This document shows, piece by piece, positions 46,081-55,157 of a stretch of 64,000 nucleotides of DNA. Made by a program: the position numbers and the translations under genes. The first letter of the stretch is position 1. The number at the start of each line of letters is the position of its first letter. The notes beneath the pieces are model-generated. The model did no database searches. It was not told the origin of the DNA and worked only from the letters and a program-made list of their open reading frames with translations. The stretch comes from Aurantimicrobium sp. (GTDB lineage: Bacteria > Actinomycetota > Actinomycetes > Actinomycetales > Microbacteriaceae). Location: positions 39,324 through 103,323 of the forward strand of contig JAHEGZ010000006.1 of the NCBI GenBank assembly GCA_024644865.1, written 5' to 3'.

Positions 46081-47142
46081 TTAGGAAACCTTAACGAGAA
46101 CCTTCATCTGGTCGCCGTTCGGGTCGATGAGAACATCGAAGCCCTTTGGAACAACATCGTCAATGTCGATAATGGAGCTGACAATCTTGTCGACCGGGTA
46201 ACGGCCTGTTGCCACGAGTCGAATAATGCGGGGCCAGTCCGTTACTCGGTAGCACCAGTTTCCGACGATCGAGAGGTCCTTCTCAGAAAGTTTCATTGCG
46301 TCGAATGTGGCCGGCTTCGTGTGCAAACCTGTTTGCGCAATTTTGCCCGAGCGCTTTGTGTAGTCGATTCCGGCCGCGAGTCCCGCAGATGTTCCGGAGC
46401 ATTCGATTGAAACGTTGAATCCGTCACCTCGAGTGATATCGGCCATGATCTCGGCGATGTTTTCGTCTCGCGGGTCTACAACCGCTCCGAGCCCCAGAGT
46501 GCGGGCAAATGCAGCACGAGCTTCATTGGGTTCAGAAATAACCACCTGCGATGCTCCGAGGGCGCTCGCGTACAAAGCTGAAAGCAAGCCAATGGGGCCG
46601 GCTCCGGTCACGAGAACCAGGTCGCCTCCTCCAACACCCACGCGGTCAACCCCATAAGCAGCTACAGCTCCTGGCTCGATGACCGCGCCTGCGATGTCAC
46701 TGACCTCGTCAGGCAGCACGGCAACCTGATACTCCTTAACGACAGCAAAATCTCCGAGACCACCCGTTTCAGCGCTCAGGCCTGTGCATGCGAAGAGTCG
46801 GCATAGGTGCCCGCGGCCCGTTCGACATTCCTCGCAACGACCACAGATGATGGCAGGCATGATGGCAACACGATCGCCGACTTTGACATCGCGAACAGCA
46901 CTGCCGACCTCGACTACGCGGGCCGAGAACTCGTGGCCGAACGTCTGGGGAAGAGTAACTCCCGTCTGAGGGTGGGGGTGCACCGGTGTGACGATAGGGC
47001 CGACGGCATATTCGTGAAGATCTGTTCCGCAGATACCGCAGTAGAACGGCTGAACGAGAACATCATCTGGTGCCTTGATTTGAGGTACAGGGATGTCCTC
47101 GATTCGGATATCACTCTTGCCGTGGTAGCGAGCAGCTTTCAT
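46081..47142 (-). CDS. Zinc-dependent alcohol dehydrogenase (MDR, butanediol/sorbitol type)
   Basis: 353 residues. Catalytic zinc site GICGTDLHEYA and GHEFSARVVEVG, structural zinc site CGRCEECRTGRGHLC, cofactor loop VTGAGPIGLLSALYA. The family oxidises secondary alcohols or polyols such as 2,3-butanediol, sorbitol or threonine. It is the last gene of the unit permease-binding protein-ABC fusion-dehydrogenase and starts 3 bp before the stop of the ABC gene region, hence most likely acts on the imported sugar or polyol. Confidence 0.9.
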   Translation of the reverse strand: MKAARYHGKSDIRIEDIPVPQIKAPDDVLVQPFYCGICGTDLHEYAVGPIVTPVHPHPQTGVTLPQTFGHEFSARVVEVGSAVRDVKVGDRVAIMPAIICGRCEECRTGRGHLCRLFACTGLSAETGGLGDFAVVKEYQVAVLPDEVSDIAGAVIEPGAVAAYGVDRVGVGGGDLVLVTGAGPIGLLSALYASALGASQVVISEPNEARAAFARTLGLGAVVDPRDENIAEIMADITRGDGFNVSIECSGTSAGLAAGIDYTKRSGKIAQTGLHTKPATFDAMKLSEKDLSIVGNWCYRVTDWPRIIRLVATGRYPVDKIVSSIIDIDDVVPKGFDVLIDPNGDQMKVLVKVS

Positions 47143-47145
47143 TGG

Positions 47146-49641
47146 CTACGCCTCTTTCTTTTGACGACTGCGGATGACGGAATAAACGATGGCGGCGATA
47201 AGAATCAGGATGCCCTGGAAGCCGTACTGCCACATTTCGGTCAGGCCCAGGAAAACAATCGCGTTCATGACCTGAATCAGCAGGATGCCACCGACGATTG
47301 TTCCGACGAACGTTCCTCGTCCACCTAGCAAGCTCGTTCCTCCCAGCACAACGGCCGTGATGCTCGAAAGCGTGTAGCTCACTCCCTGAGCCGGGTCGCC
47401 GACACCTAGCTGAGCTAGCAGGATGACTGCTCCGAAGAAGACCATGGTGGAGCTCGCAAGATACGCAAGCATGTTTGTCTTCTTGACGTTGACACCTACT
47501 CGACGGGCAGATTCAGCGTTCGATCCGGCAGCTCGCAAGCTGAGGCCCCATCGGCTGTTACGCAGGCCACGCTCGAGGAAGATGACCACGAGAACCAAAA
47601 AGAGGAAGGCCACGGGGACTGGTCCGAGCTTGAACTTGATCGCACTCGTAATCGATTGGTTGATGTACCCATCAGGCGCATCGCGCAGGAGAAAGCTGAC
47701 ACCCTGCACTGCAATGTAGGTGACAAGGGTTGCCGCAATTGCGGTGAACCCGGCCCACCGCATAAGTCCGCCGTTGATGAATCCCACAATGAGAGACGTG
47801 GCAAGCATCAGGATGAAACCGATGACGATGCTCATCACCGGACTGCCATCATTTATGAAGAAGGATGCTACGACAACCGAAAGACCCGCGAGCGGACCCA
47901 CCGAGAGATCAATTCCGCCAATGAGCAATGCAAACGTCTGCCCTACTGCAATGAATCCAAGCGCCGTAGACAACATCAAAATCGAATTGATATTGAACGC
48001 GTTCAGGTAGTTCGGGTTCTGGGTCAGGATGTACCCAGCCAGCACCACCATGACAGCTGCAATGAGGAGGGTGGGCGAGTAGTCACCAGTCAAGAATCTA
48101 CGGAATCGAGAGCTGCGCTTGGGCGCGTCAGCTTCGGTCGAAGCAGACTCCCCATGAGCGGTGGCAGTGATCGCCGAGGTGACGATATTGGTTTCATTGT
48201 TGTCGGCACCGGCGAGCTCGGCGACAACCTGGCCCCGGGACATCACAATCACCCGGTCGCACAAACCCTCGAGCTCTTTTGCATCCGATGAGTTGACGAC
48301 AACGGGAACGCCAGAGTCTGCAATTTCACGCAGCAGTCGATAGATTTCTGCACGAGCGCCGACGTCAACACCCTGAGTTGGCTCATCAGCGACGACGAGC
48401 TCAGGCGACGAAAGAATTGCGCGCGCCATGACGACTTTTTGCTGGTTTCCGCCGGAGAGCGCCGAAACGTTTGCATCAGCCGAAGGCGCCTTGACTTCAA
48501 GTTCCTGAAGTTGCTCAAGAACCGAGCGACGTTCCTTACGGGCGCTGATAAATGGTCCAATACGGAACTTCTTGAGGGCCGAGATCGCTGCGTTCTCTTG
48601 CACCGAAAGAGTCATCGCAAGACCCTCGTGAATACGGTTGGCAGGAAGGTGGGCAACGTGGTGAATCAAATCTCGCTTGGACTGGGCCGTGCCGCCGATG
48701 GACACGACGCCCGTGTGGGCGTTGAGGCCGGCGAGAGTGCGCATGAGATCGGACTGGCCGTTACCAACGACTCCGGCAACTCCAAGAATCTCGCCTCGTC
48801 GAGTTTGCACATTGACATTTGAGAAGCCCGAGCCGGAGAAGTTCTCGAGGGTCAAGTAGACGTCGTTCTCAACAGCATTTACCTTCGGCGGGAAGGTCGA
48901 AGCCAACTCACGCCCGATAATCATGCTCAGCAGTTCCTTATCGGTGACCGCATCTAGCGTCGAAACGCCGCGAACGCGACCGTCACGAAGAACGGTCACT
49001 CGGTCGGCCAAGAGACGGACCTCGGCCAACCGGTGCGTGATGTAAATGATTGCGGTTCCTGCCGCCTTGACCTTTGCGACCAGGGAGAAGAGAAGATCAA
49101 CAGATTCTTTGTCGAGAGGGGCCGTTGGCTCATCCAGAACAAGAACTTTGGGTGAAAGCGCGAATGCCTTCGAAATCTCAAGTAGGTAGGACTGGGCGAC
49201 CGAAAGGTCTTCAACACGATCACTGAGGTCAACATTGAGATCAACGTTGCGCAGAAGGTCGCGAGCAGTCTGCTTGGCATTCTTCTTGTCTGCAAAAACT
49301 GATTCGGGCAGGGCGACGCGTAGGTTTTCAAAAACGGTCATGTCAGGGAGCACCGCGGGGTGTTGGTGGACAATCGCAATTCCCAATCGCGCGGCGATTT
49401 TGGGTGTCAGGGTCGAGTATGAATCGCCCTCAAAGTTTATGATTCCCTCGTCCGGCTGGTAATTACCCGTGGCGACGTTCATCAGCGTGGACTTGCCGGC
49501 GCCGTTTTCGCCGAGCAGGGCGTGAACCTCTCCAGGGAAAACATCAAGGCTCACATCAGACAATGCGGCAACCCCGTCAAAGCGCTTGGTGATTCCGCTC
49601 AACACCATGGTCGCGGTTGTGGTCTTCGTTGTGGGAGCCAT
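47146..49641 (-). CDS. Sugar ABC transporter: tandem ATPase fused to a permease (RbsA-RbsC fusion)
   Basis: 831 residues. Two ABC domains: the first has Walker A LLGENGAGKSTLMN and Walker B VLVLDEPTAPLD; the second has the usual degenerate Walker A GVVGNGQSDLMRTL and signature ALSGGNQQKVVMARAI. From about residue 525 follows a complete CUT2 permease with LLIGGIDLSVGPLAGLSVVVAS and VVLGGTSLLGGRG. In most bacteria these are separate genes (rbsA, rbsC). The ATG at 49641 precedes the ABC start. The reading frame is uninterrupted across the junction, so it is a true fusion and not a frameshift. Works with the separate permease and binding protein upstream. Confidence 0.9.
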   Translation of the reverse strand: MAPTTKTTTATMVLSGITKRFDGVAALSDVSLDVFPGEVHALLGENGAGKSTLMNVATGNYQPDEGIINFEGDSYSTLTPKIAARLGIAIVHQHPAVLPDMTVFENLRVALPESVFADKKNAKQTARDLLRNVDLNVDLSDRVEDLSVAQSYLLEISKAFALSPKVLVLDEPTAPLDKESVDLLFSLVAKVKAAGTAIIYITHRLAEVRLLADRVTVLRDGRVRGVSTLDAVTDKELLSMIIGRELASTFPPKVNAVENDVYLTLENFSGSGFSNVNVQTRRGEILGVAGVVGNGQSDLMRTLAGLNAHTGVVSIGGTAQSKRDLIHHVAHLPANRIHEGLAMTLSVQENAAISALKKFRIGPFISARKERRSVLEQLQELEVKAPSADANVSALSGGNQQKVVMARAILSSPELVVADEPTQGVDVGARAEIYRLLREIADSGVPVVVNSSDAKELEGLCDRVIVMSRGQVVAELAGADNNETNIVTSAITATAHGESASTEADAPKRSSRFRRFLTGDYSPTLLIAAVMVVLAGYILTQNPNYLNAFNINSILMLSTALGFIAVGQTFALLIGGIDLSVGPLAGLSVVVASFFINDGSPVMSIVIGFILMLATSLIVGFINGGLMRWAGFTAIAATLVTYIAVQGVSFLLRDAPDGYINQSITSAIKFKLGPVPVAFLFLVLVVIFLERGLRNSRWGLSLRAAGSNAESARRVGVNVKKTNMLAYLASSTMVFFGAVILLAQLGVGDPAQGVSYTLSSITAVVLGGTSLLGGRGTFVGTIVGGILLIQVMNAIVFLGLTEMWQYGFQGILILIAAIVYSVIRSRQKKEA

Positions 49642-49686
49642 TGTTGTCTCGATTCGGGTGATCTGATTGAGGTCGAGGGGTGTGGA

Positions 49687-49718
49687 TGTGGCTCCGGATG
49701 CGAGCATCCGGAGCCACA
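49687..49718 (-). other. mRNA hairpin between binding-protein and ABC genes
   Basis: A 15-bp perfect stem (TGTGGCTCCGGATGC with its inverse) with a two-base turn. It lies 12 bp after the binding-protein stop and 46 bp before the ABC start. Such a hairpin may protect the upstream binding-protein message or reduce read-through into the ABC fusion gene. Confidence 0.6.
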
Positions 49719-49730
49719 CTCACTGAGGTG

Positions 49731-50825
49731 TTACTTCTTGATGAGTGCTGCCTGCTTGTCAGCCGAAAGCTGCGACGACAGGTAGATGTCACCAGGAAGG
49801 TCCTTACGGCACTGCACCTGGTTGGGCTGGCCGGTGACCGAGTTCTCGAACATCGGGGCCTTGAACTGGGTGGAGTCCGGAACCTTGCCTCCGGTTGCCT
49901 TGGCAACCGCGTACTGAACAGCGAGACGAACGTTGTCGTTACCCGTAGCAACCGTCATCAGGTTGAACTTGGGGTTAGCTGCCTTGTTGTCCTGGTAGAA
50001 GCAACCGAGAACGTTTCCGTCCGAGGTAACCAGGGTCGGAATCGACTTGCCGGCCTTCTTGAACTCAGGAAGAGCACCAACGAGCGATGGGCCGAAGTCC
50101 GAAGCGATGACGTCGATGTTCGGGTACTTAGCAATTGCAGCGGTCAGCACCTGCTGGGTCTTTGCGGGGTCCCAGTTGGTTACCTCGAAGGGGGCCTCAC
50201 CGATGAACTTGTAGTTGCCACCGCCGAGAACACTCTCCATGCCCTTGCGCTCGTCAATTCCCTGGCTGTTGCCCTTGGGTCCCGAGAGGAAGAGGATGTT
50301 TGCACCCTTGGGGAACTGCTCCTTGACGAAGTTAGCCCAGTTCTGACCGTCGGTTACGAAGTCAGCGCCAACCCACGCGGTGTAGTCAACGCCGTCTTTT
50401 CCACCAGGGAAGACGCGGTAGGGAACGGTGACAACGCCAGCTTCGAATGCGCTACGAAGCGCGGGAAGCATTGCCTCACCTGCGTCGGGGAAGACGACGA
50501 GCGCGTTAACGCCCTTACCGACCATTCCCTGGATGTCCGAGATGGACTTCTGGGTGTCACCCTGACCGTCTGCGTACTCGTACTTGGTAACGCTCGGGCA
50601 CTTTGCGACCTCTTCTGCACCAGCGTTGGTGGTGACCAGACGCCAGCTGTTTCCGCCATAGCCGTCGAGCAGACCGAGGGTGATCTTCTTAGGACCACAC
50701 CAGTCCGGAGCTCCAGCAACGCTGCTCGAGCCACTGTCAGCAGGTGCCGACGAACAACCCGCGAGGGCGACCGACGAAGCAACCAGTGCCAGTGCGACCA
50801 GCGAAATTTTCTTCTTGCTAATCAC
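49731..50825 (-). CDS. Sugar ABC transporter substrate-binding lipoprotein (CUT2 type)
   Basis: 364 residues. A lipoprotein signal (KKKISLVALALVASSVALAGC, lipobox LAGC) is followed by a periplasmic-binding fold of the Peripla_BP_4 type: KITLGLLDGYGGNSWR, ALVVFPDAGEAMLP and ASDFGPSLVGALPEF. The GTG at 50825 is preferred over the ATG at 50840 because AAAGGAAA lies at the right distance before it. The sugar cannot be read, but the WSW-like and acidic residues point to a small polar molecule. Highest expressed part of the transporter by placement. Confidence 0.9.
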   Translation of the reverse strand: MISKKKISLVALALVASSVALAGCSSAPADSGSSSVAGAPDWCGPKKITLGLLDGYGGNSWRLVTTNAGAEEVAKCPSVTKYEYADGQGDTQKSISDIQGMVGKGVNALVVFPDAGEAMLPALRSAFEAGVVTVPYRVFPGGKDGVDYTAWVGADFVTDGQNWANFVKEQFPKGANILFLSGPKGNSQGIDERKGMESVLGGGNYKFIGEAPFEVTNWDPAKTQQVLTAAIAKYPNIDVIASDFGPSLVGALPEFKKAGKSIPTLVTSDGNVLGCFYQDNKAANPKFNLMTVATGNDNVRLAVQYAVAKATGGKVPDSTQFKAPMFENSVTGQPNQVQCRKDLPGDIYLSSQLSADKQAALIKK

Positions 50826-50886
50826 TTGGTTTCCTTTCATATTCGGCAGCTGTTGCTGCCAACTCTTCCGGCGAATGAGCCGAAAC

Positions 50887-51918
50887 TTATCCCGCGCCTA
50901 CCGCGGAAGCTTGTGGTGAATTGTTTTGTTTCTTTCCCACGCCACCGAGCATCTTTTTCCAGTTCAGTGTGTAGATTGTGACGCCCAGAGCAAGGGCAGC
51001 GGCCTGAATAAGCGTTCGAGCTGCGTAGGGAACTCCCAGGGCCAGAACGAACTGGTCGAGGAACCCGAGAAAGAGAGCCGCGAAGAAGGTGCCGACGGGG
51101 AATCCGCGACCACCGAGAAGTGAGGTTCCGCCAAGGACCACAACGGCCACCGAGGGAAGCAGGTACGGGATGCCCATGTAGGCGGTCGGCTGGGCCGTAA
51201 TGCCTGCCAAGAGGAATCCGGCGAGCCAGTAGAGCAGCTGCGACCACAGGTAGGAAAGACCAATGTGAGTGCGGGTGCGTAGCCCCATCGCGTTACCCGC
51301 TGCTGCATTCGCACCGACCATCTCGAAGCGACGGCCGATGACGGTCTTCTTGGTCAGGAGCCACACAAGGGCGAGGGCAACGAGGGCGAAAATGAAGGCG
51401 TTCGGGATGCCGCTGACCGAACCGCCAGCAATCTTGCGCAGGGCATCCGTCGACAGACGCGGGATTCCACCCGAGATCATCAGTACGGCACCGAACAAAA
51501 GTGCATTCGTGCCTAGTGTGGCAATGATGGCGTTGAGCTTGATGAAACCAACCAAGAAGGCGTTGAGAAGTCCCGCTCCGATCGCGTAGGCGAGACCGAC
51601 GATGATAGCCAGGGGCAACCCAGAATCTTGCCCATTAGGGACCTGACTCGAAATGACGATTGCCAATGAAACAGCACCAGGAACCGAGAGGTCTACTCCA
51701 CCTTGCTGAACAACCAGCATCTGTCCGAGCCCGATGATGGCGAGTACGCCACCAAACTCAAGCCAGCTAAAGAGCACGTTGGTTGAGAACACACTCGGGG
51801 CAACGCTGCCACTCAGCACAAAAAGGACGACCAGTGCCACCAGCATTGTGACGAGCCCTTTAGACACGCGAAAGCGCGAGGCCTTAAGGACCGGGCGCTG
51901 CTGAAGCTGATCAGTCAT
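50887..51918 (-). CDS. Sugar ABC transporter permease (RbsC-like)
   Basis: 343 residues, about nine transmembrane helices. QGGVDLSVPGAVSLAIVISS and VVVLGGTSLLGGRGFPVGT are CUT2 permease signatures. It is the first gene of the unit. With the permease domain of the fusion protein at 47146 it probably forms the heterodimeric membrane channel. The 117-bp gap upstream contains operator-like elements also found near 45.4 kb. Confidence 0.91.
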   Translation of the reverse strand: MTDQLQQRPVLKASRFRVSKGLVTMLVALVVLFVLSGSVAPSVFSTNVLFSWLEFGGVLAIIGLGQMLVVQQGGVDLSVPGAVSLAIVISSQVPNGQDSGLPLAIIVGLAYAIGAGLLNAFLVGFIKLNAIIATLGTNALLFGAVLMISGGIPRLSTDALRKIAGGSVSGIPNAFIFALVALALVWLLTKKTVIGRRFEMVGANAAAGNAMGLRTRTHIGLSYLWSQLLYWLAGFLLAGITAQPTAYMGIPYLLPSVAVVVLGGTSLLGGRGFPVGTFFAALFLGFLDQFVLALGVPYAARTLIQAAALALGVTIYTLNWKKMLGGVGKKQNNSPQASAVGAG

Positions 51919-51955
51919 GATCTCGACTCTCCATTGACTCGACGAATGCGGGGGG

Positions 51956-51977
51956 CAGTGTTCACTGCTGTTAAGTA
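51956..51977. promoter_or_regulatory. Candidate operator elements upstream of the sugar transporter unit
   Basis: CAGTGTTCACTG followed by CT and GTTAAGTA. Both elements recur near 45.4 kb between the XRE-cupin and VOC genes (GTTAAGTA at 45409, AATGAACACTG at about 45441). A further TACTTAAAGTA near-palindrome lies at 52010-52020. Confidence 0.4.
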
Positions 51978-52035
51978 ATTATGCACAGTCTTGTTCACTT
52001 GTACGCAACTACTTAAAGTAACGATTTGCTAAAGG

Positions 52036-53133
52036 TCATCCAGACTGAGCCAGGACTGCAGAGTACTCCTCCCCGCTGGACGTCGACTGAGAACAATCCA
52101 CAATCACTTTTCCCTTGGCTTTTCCAGATGTGAGGTACTCGAATGCCTCGACCCCGATGCGGTCGAGGCCGACAACTTTGTCCACGAGCAGCCGTGAAAG
52201 CGGCTTTCTGGAAAGCAATTCCAGAGCTGCGGGCATGTCTGAACATGCAACGTGAGCAACCGTTGTTGTCATCTTGATTTCGCGAAGAACCGCGTCTGCC
52301 AGCACAAGTTCTTCGCCCTGTTTGTTGAGGCCGACCATGACAACGGTGCCGCCGGTTCGAGTCAGCTTGATGGCCCTCGCTATCGCTCCTCGCACGCCCG
52401 AGGTGTCGAAGACAACATCAAAGCCGGAGGCGAAGACCGCACGGAGTTGATCGTCGTCCTCTTGATGGGTGAGCAGGTGGGTTTCCTTCACACCAACAGC
52501 CCCGGCGAGGTTAAGGCGATCTTGATCGATGTCAAAAGCCACGACTCGTCCCTGATGGTTTTCGAGGGCCGCACCGACAAACGCGCCAATTGCCCCAAAG
52601 CCGAGCAAAGCCACCGAGTCGCCAGGTCTAATTCCGGCGCGGTGGACACTGTGGAAGCCCACAGCGAGGGGTTGAGCGAGCACAGCTTCAATGTCAGGGC
52701 ACTCGTCAGGGATGACGAAGCAGATATTGGCCGGTGAGACTACCCGCTCGGCCAGACCCCCATGAATGCTCAGACCAAGAGTGTAATAGTGGTCGCAAAG
52801 GTTGGTGCGTCCGGCCGAACACATGTCGCATGCGCCACAGGCGACACCTGCGCCACATGCAACTCGCTTACCAAGAAGGTGCTCGGCTCCCGCTCCGGCA
52901 GCCTCGACAATCCCGATGAACTCGTGCCCCAATACAGTCGGGCCTTCGTGACCCGAGTTTGGGTGGGCAGAGTACAGAGGCACCATCATCGGTCCCTTGA
53001 CGTACTCAGTGACGTCTGTTCCACAAAGTCCATTCATCGTGACGCGAATGAGGACTTCACCTTCTCCCGGGTGAGGGTCGGAGACGTTCTCAAGCCTCAG
53101 GTCACCCGGACCGTGAAGCACTGCTGCTTTCAT
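52036..53133 (-). CDS. Zinc-dependent alcohol dehydrogenase (MDR) 2
   Basis: 365 residues. GLCGTDVTEYVKG and GHEFIGIVEAAGAG carry the catalytic zinc ligands; CGACDMCSAGRTNLC the structural zinc; LLGFGAIGAFVGAAL binds NAD(P). Probably oxidises a polyol or secondary alcohol. It follows the third MDR gene by 13 bp and is co-transcribed with it and with the SDR gene. Different in sequence from the other two MDR enzymes here, so not a recent duplication. Confidence 0.89.
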   Translation of the reverse strand: MKAAVLHGPGDLRLENVSDPHPGEGEVLIRVTMNGLCGTDVTEYVKGPMMVPLYSAHPNSGHEGPTVLGHEFIGIVEAAGAGAEHLLGKRVACGAGVACGACDMCSAGRTNLCDHYYTLGLSIHGGLAERVVSPANICFVIPDECPDIEAVLAQPLAVGFHSVHRAGIRPGDSVALLGFGAIGAFVGAALENHQGRVVAFDIDQDRLNLAGAVGVKETHLLTHQEDDDQLRAVFASGFDVVFDTSGVRGAIARAIKLTRTGGTVVMVGLNKQGEELVLADAVLREIKMTTTVAHVACSDMPAALELLSRKPLSRLLVDKVVGLDRIGVEAFEYLTSGKAKGKVIVDCSQSTSSGEEYSAVLAQSG

Positions 53134-53146
53134 GAGAATTCACCGC

Positions 53147-54121
53147 CTACTTTGCCGAAGAGGTGACGTGAACTTTGATCTGGGTGCGATCGTGGTGAAC
53201 TGTGTCGAAGGCCTTTACGGCGTCACTCAGGTCAAAGGACGAAGTCACCAATTTCGACAGGTCCAGGTTCGTGCGCGAAAGAAATCGAATTGTCTGCGGC
53301 CAAACCCCGGGCGAACCGATAATTCCGCGAATCTGCAGTTCCTTAGACTGAACCAGGCCCAGCTTTGCCGGGGCTGACTTGCCTACGTCAATACCAATCT
53401 GCACGATGCGAGCCTGGAAGCCCGCAACCTCCAGGGTGAGCGCCATCGCTTCGGGGCGTCCACTTGCTTCGAACACGACCGTTGCGCCGCCATTGGTCGC
53501 GCTAAGGGCGTGAGCCACAAAGTCAGGACTCATTGGGTCGAGGACTCCCTCGGCTCCTAGACTCATCGCGATGGCGGCGCGCTCAGCATTGGGCTCGGCA
53601 ATGAGTACCCGAACACCCTTAGCGGCGGAGGCGGCCACCACACCCAAGCCAATCGGGCCAGCGCCGAAAACGATAGCGGTGTCGGAGGCATCCAAATTGT
53701 CGGCTCGAACAGTTGCGTAGTATCCGCAGCTAAACGGCTCAACCAGGGCGCCCTGCGTCCATGAGACGTTGTCAGGAAGCTTGTGCAACCAAGCTTCTTT
53801 AGCGACGAAGTACTCGGCCATAGCGCCAGAGATGCTGAAACCAAAATGCTCTACTCCGATGACGCATTCTCCGACGACTCGATCACCTTTTCCAAACTTG
53901 GTGACCGAGGAACCGACCTCGATTACCTCTGCGGACCACTCGTGGCCTGGAATGATCGGGTAACTAAAAGGAATGATGTACCTACCGTCGAGCAGGTCGA
54001 TGTCGGAGTGGCAGATTCCCACCGACCGTGATGCGAGAAGAACCTCATCCGGAGCAATTTTCGGGATGTCAATGTCATTAACCGCCAAAACGTTTGGCGA
54101 CATGAACTGCAGTGCTTTCAT
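53147..54121 (-). CDS. Alcohol dehydrogenase (MDR) 3, without structural zinc lobe
   Basis: 324 residues. SVGICHSDIDLL and GHEWSAEVIEVGSS carry the catalytic ligands and VFGAGPIGLGVVAAS the cofactor site. The four-cysteine structural zinc loop present in the two related proteins is missing: VGECVIGVEHFGFSISGA takes its place, and the protein is shorter. This occurs in some sorbitol-dehydrogenase and quinone-reductase branches. ATG at 54121 with GAAGGAGACC ahead; the upstream 15 codons are unlikely. Confidence 0.88.
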   Translation of the reverse strand: MKALQFMSPNVLAVNDIDIPKIAPDEVLLASRSVGICHSDIDLLDGRYIIPFSYPIIPGHEWSAEVIEVGSSVTKFGKGDRVVGECVIGVEHFGFSISGAMAEYFVAKEAWLHKLPDNVSWTQGALVEPFSCGYYATVRADNLDASDTAIVFGAGPIGLGVVAASAAKGVRVLIAEPNAERAAIAMSLGAEGVLDPMSPDFVAHALSATNGGATVVFEASGRPEAMALTLEVAGFQARIVQIGIDVGKSAPAKLGLVQSKELQIRGIIGSPGVWPQTIRFLSRTNLDLSKLVTSSFDLSDAVKAFDTVHHDRTQIKVHVTSSAK

Positions 54122-54140
54122 GGGGTCTCCTTCGGGTGGA

Positions 54141-54923
54141 TTAGACGAGCACCTTGCCGCCATCAATCATGATGGTTTGGCCGGTGAGGTAATCAGAATC
54201 GTGTGATGCCAGGTACAGTGCGGTTCCGACGAGCTCTTCCGGTGCAGCCGGATGCCCCATCAAGATGTCGGCGGAGAAATCATCAATGGCCTGTCCTGGA
54301 ACGGAGGACGCGCCCATCTCCAGGAGGTCCTTGTCGAGGGTGACCCACAGCGGGGTCGCTACGACGCCCGGAGAGAAGGAGTTGCAGGTGATGCCATGTT
54401 CGGCGAGGGCCCGCGCAGTGGCCTGAGTCAACGCATTGACCGCAAACTTACTCGCGCAGTATGGCGCGAAGTCGGGGTAGCCCTGACGTCCGGCTACCGA
54501 TGCAGTGTTCACAATCTTTCCGGTCTTGCGCGGAATCATGAGCTTGGCCGCTTCCTGGGTGCAAATCAGAACGCCCAGACCATTCACGTTCATGATGGCG
54601 TTGAAGTTTTCTTCAGTCACTTCCATGAAAGGCATCGGTTTGTTGAAACCTGCGTTGTTAAAGATCACGTCCAGCTTTCCTGCAGAGGCAACGAATGTTT
54701 CTAGGGCTGAGCGCACCTGAGAGCGATGAGAGACGTCCGCACTCAAGGCAATCGCAGAGCCACCTGACGCAGTGATGGCAGACACGACCGACTCGGCAGC
54801 CGACAGGTCGAGATCGAGCACACCCACTGTGGCTCCTTCGCGGGCAAAAGCTTCGACGAACGCGCGGCCAATGCCACTCCCAGCGCCAGTCACCACAACG
54901 GCGGTGCTATCGAGGCGACCCAT
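54141..54923 (-). CDS. Short-chain dehydrogenase/reductase
   Basis: 260 residues, classical SDR. TGAGSGIGRAF binds NAD(P), NNAG follows at residue 87, the catalytic serine is in NTASVAGRQG and the YCASK motif is present. Family members oxidise or reduce a wide range of alcohols, sugars and steroids. ATG at 54923 with GAAGGAG before it. First gene of the SDR-MDR3-MDR2 unit, divergent from the PRISE gene. Confidence 0.92.
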   Translation of the reverse strand: MGRLDSTAVVVTGAGSGIGRAFVEAFAREGATVGVLDLDLSAAESVVSAITASGGSAIALSADVSHRSQVRSALETFVASAGKLDVIFNNAGFNKPMPFMEVTEENFNAIMNVNGLGVLICTQEAAKLMIPRKTGKIVNTASVAGRQGYPDFAPYCASKFAVNALTQATARALAEHGITCNSFSPGVVATPLWVTLDKDLLEMGASSVPGQAIDDFSADILMGHPAAPEELVGTALYLASHDSDYLTGQTIMIDGGKVLV

Positions 54924-54972
54924 AACCACTCCTTCGTGACTCTCGCTCGGGGATTCAATCCGTGACGTTGCA

Positions 54973-55020
54973 GTCAAGGTAAACGCAGGTAAACATTTCT
55001 GTCAAGTGAGAGTAAACATT
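54973..55020. promoter_or_regulatory. GTAAAC repeats in the SDR/PRISE intergenic region
   Basis: AGGTAAAC occurs at 54977 and again ten bases later at 54987; AGTAAACATT follows at 55011, and GTCAAG at 54973 and 55001. The 234-bp gap 54924-55157 is AT-rich and should hold the divergent promoters. Ten-base spacing suits binding on one helix face. Confidence 0.45.
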
Positions 55021-55157
55021 GTTTTCATTTCGTTATCAAATTTCCCTCATTTACAGCAGTTTTTCCGTTCACTATTGGCGCGAAGGTGGTAACTATGTAA
55101 AGTGACATCAAACGACGCCCGTGTCGAATGTTGACTTTCCTCAGAAATGGACCACTC

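Noticed and set aside
49680..50981. 433-residue open frame on the plus strand
   Set aside because: It lies opposite the binding-protein gene, whose signal peptide and fold are clear.
53250..53272. Possible family A repeat copy in the MDR3 gene (TTTCGACAGGTCCA)
   Set aside because: Only 10-11 bases match and the coding sequence is conserved in the family, so chance is likely.
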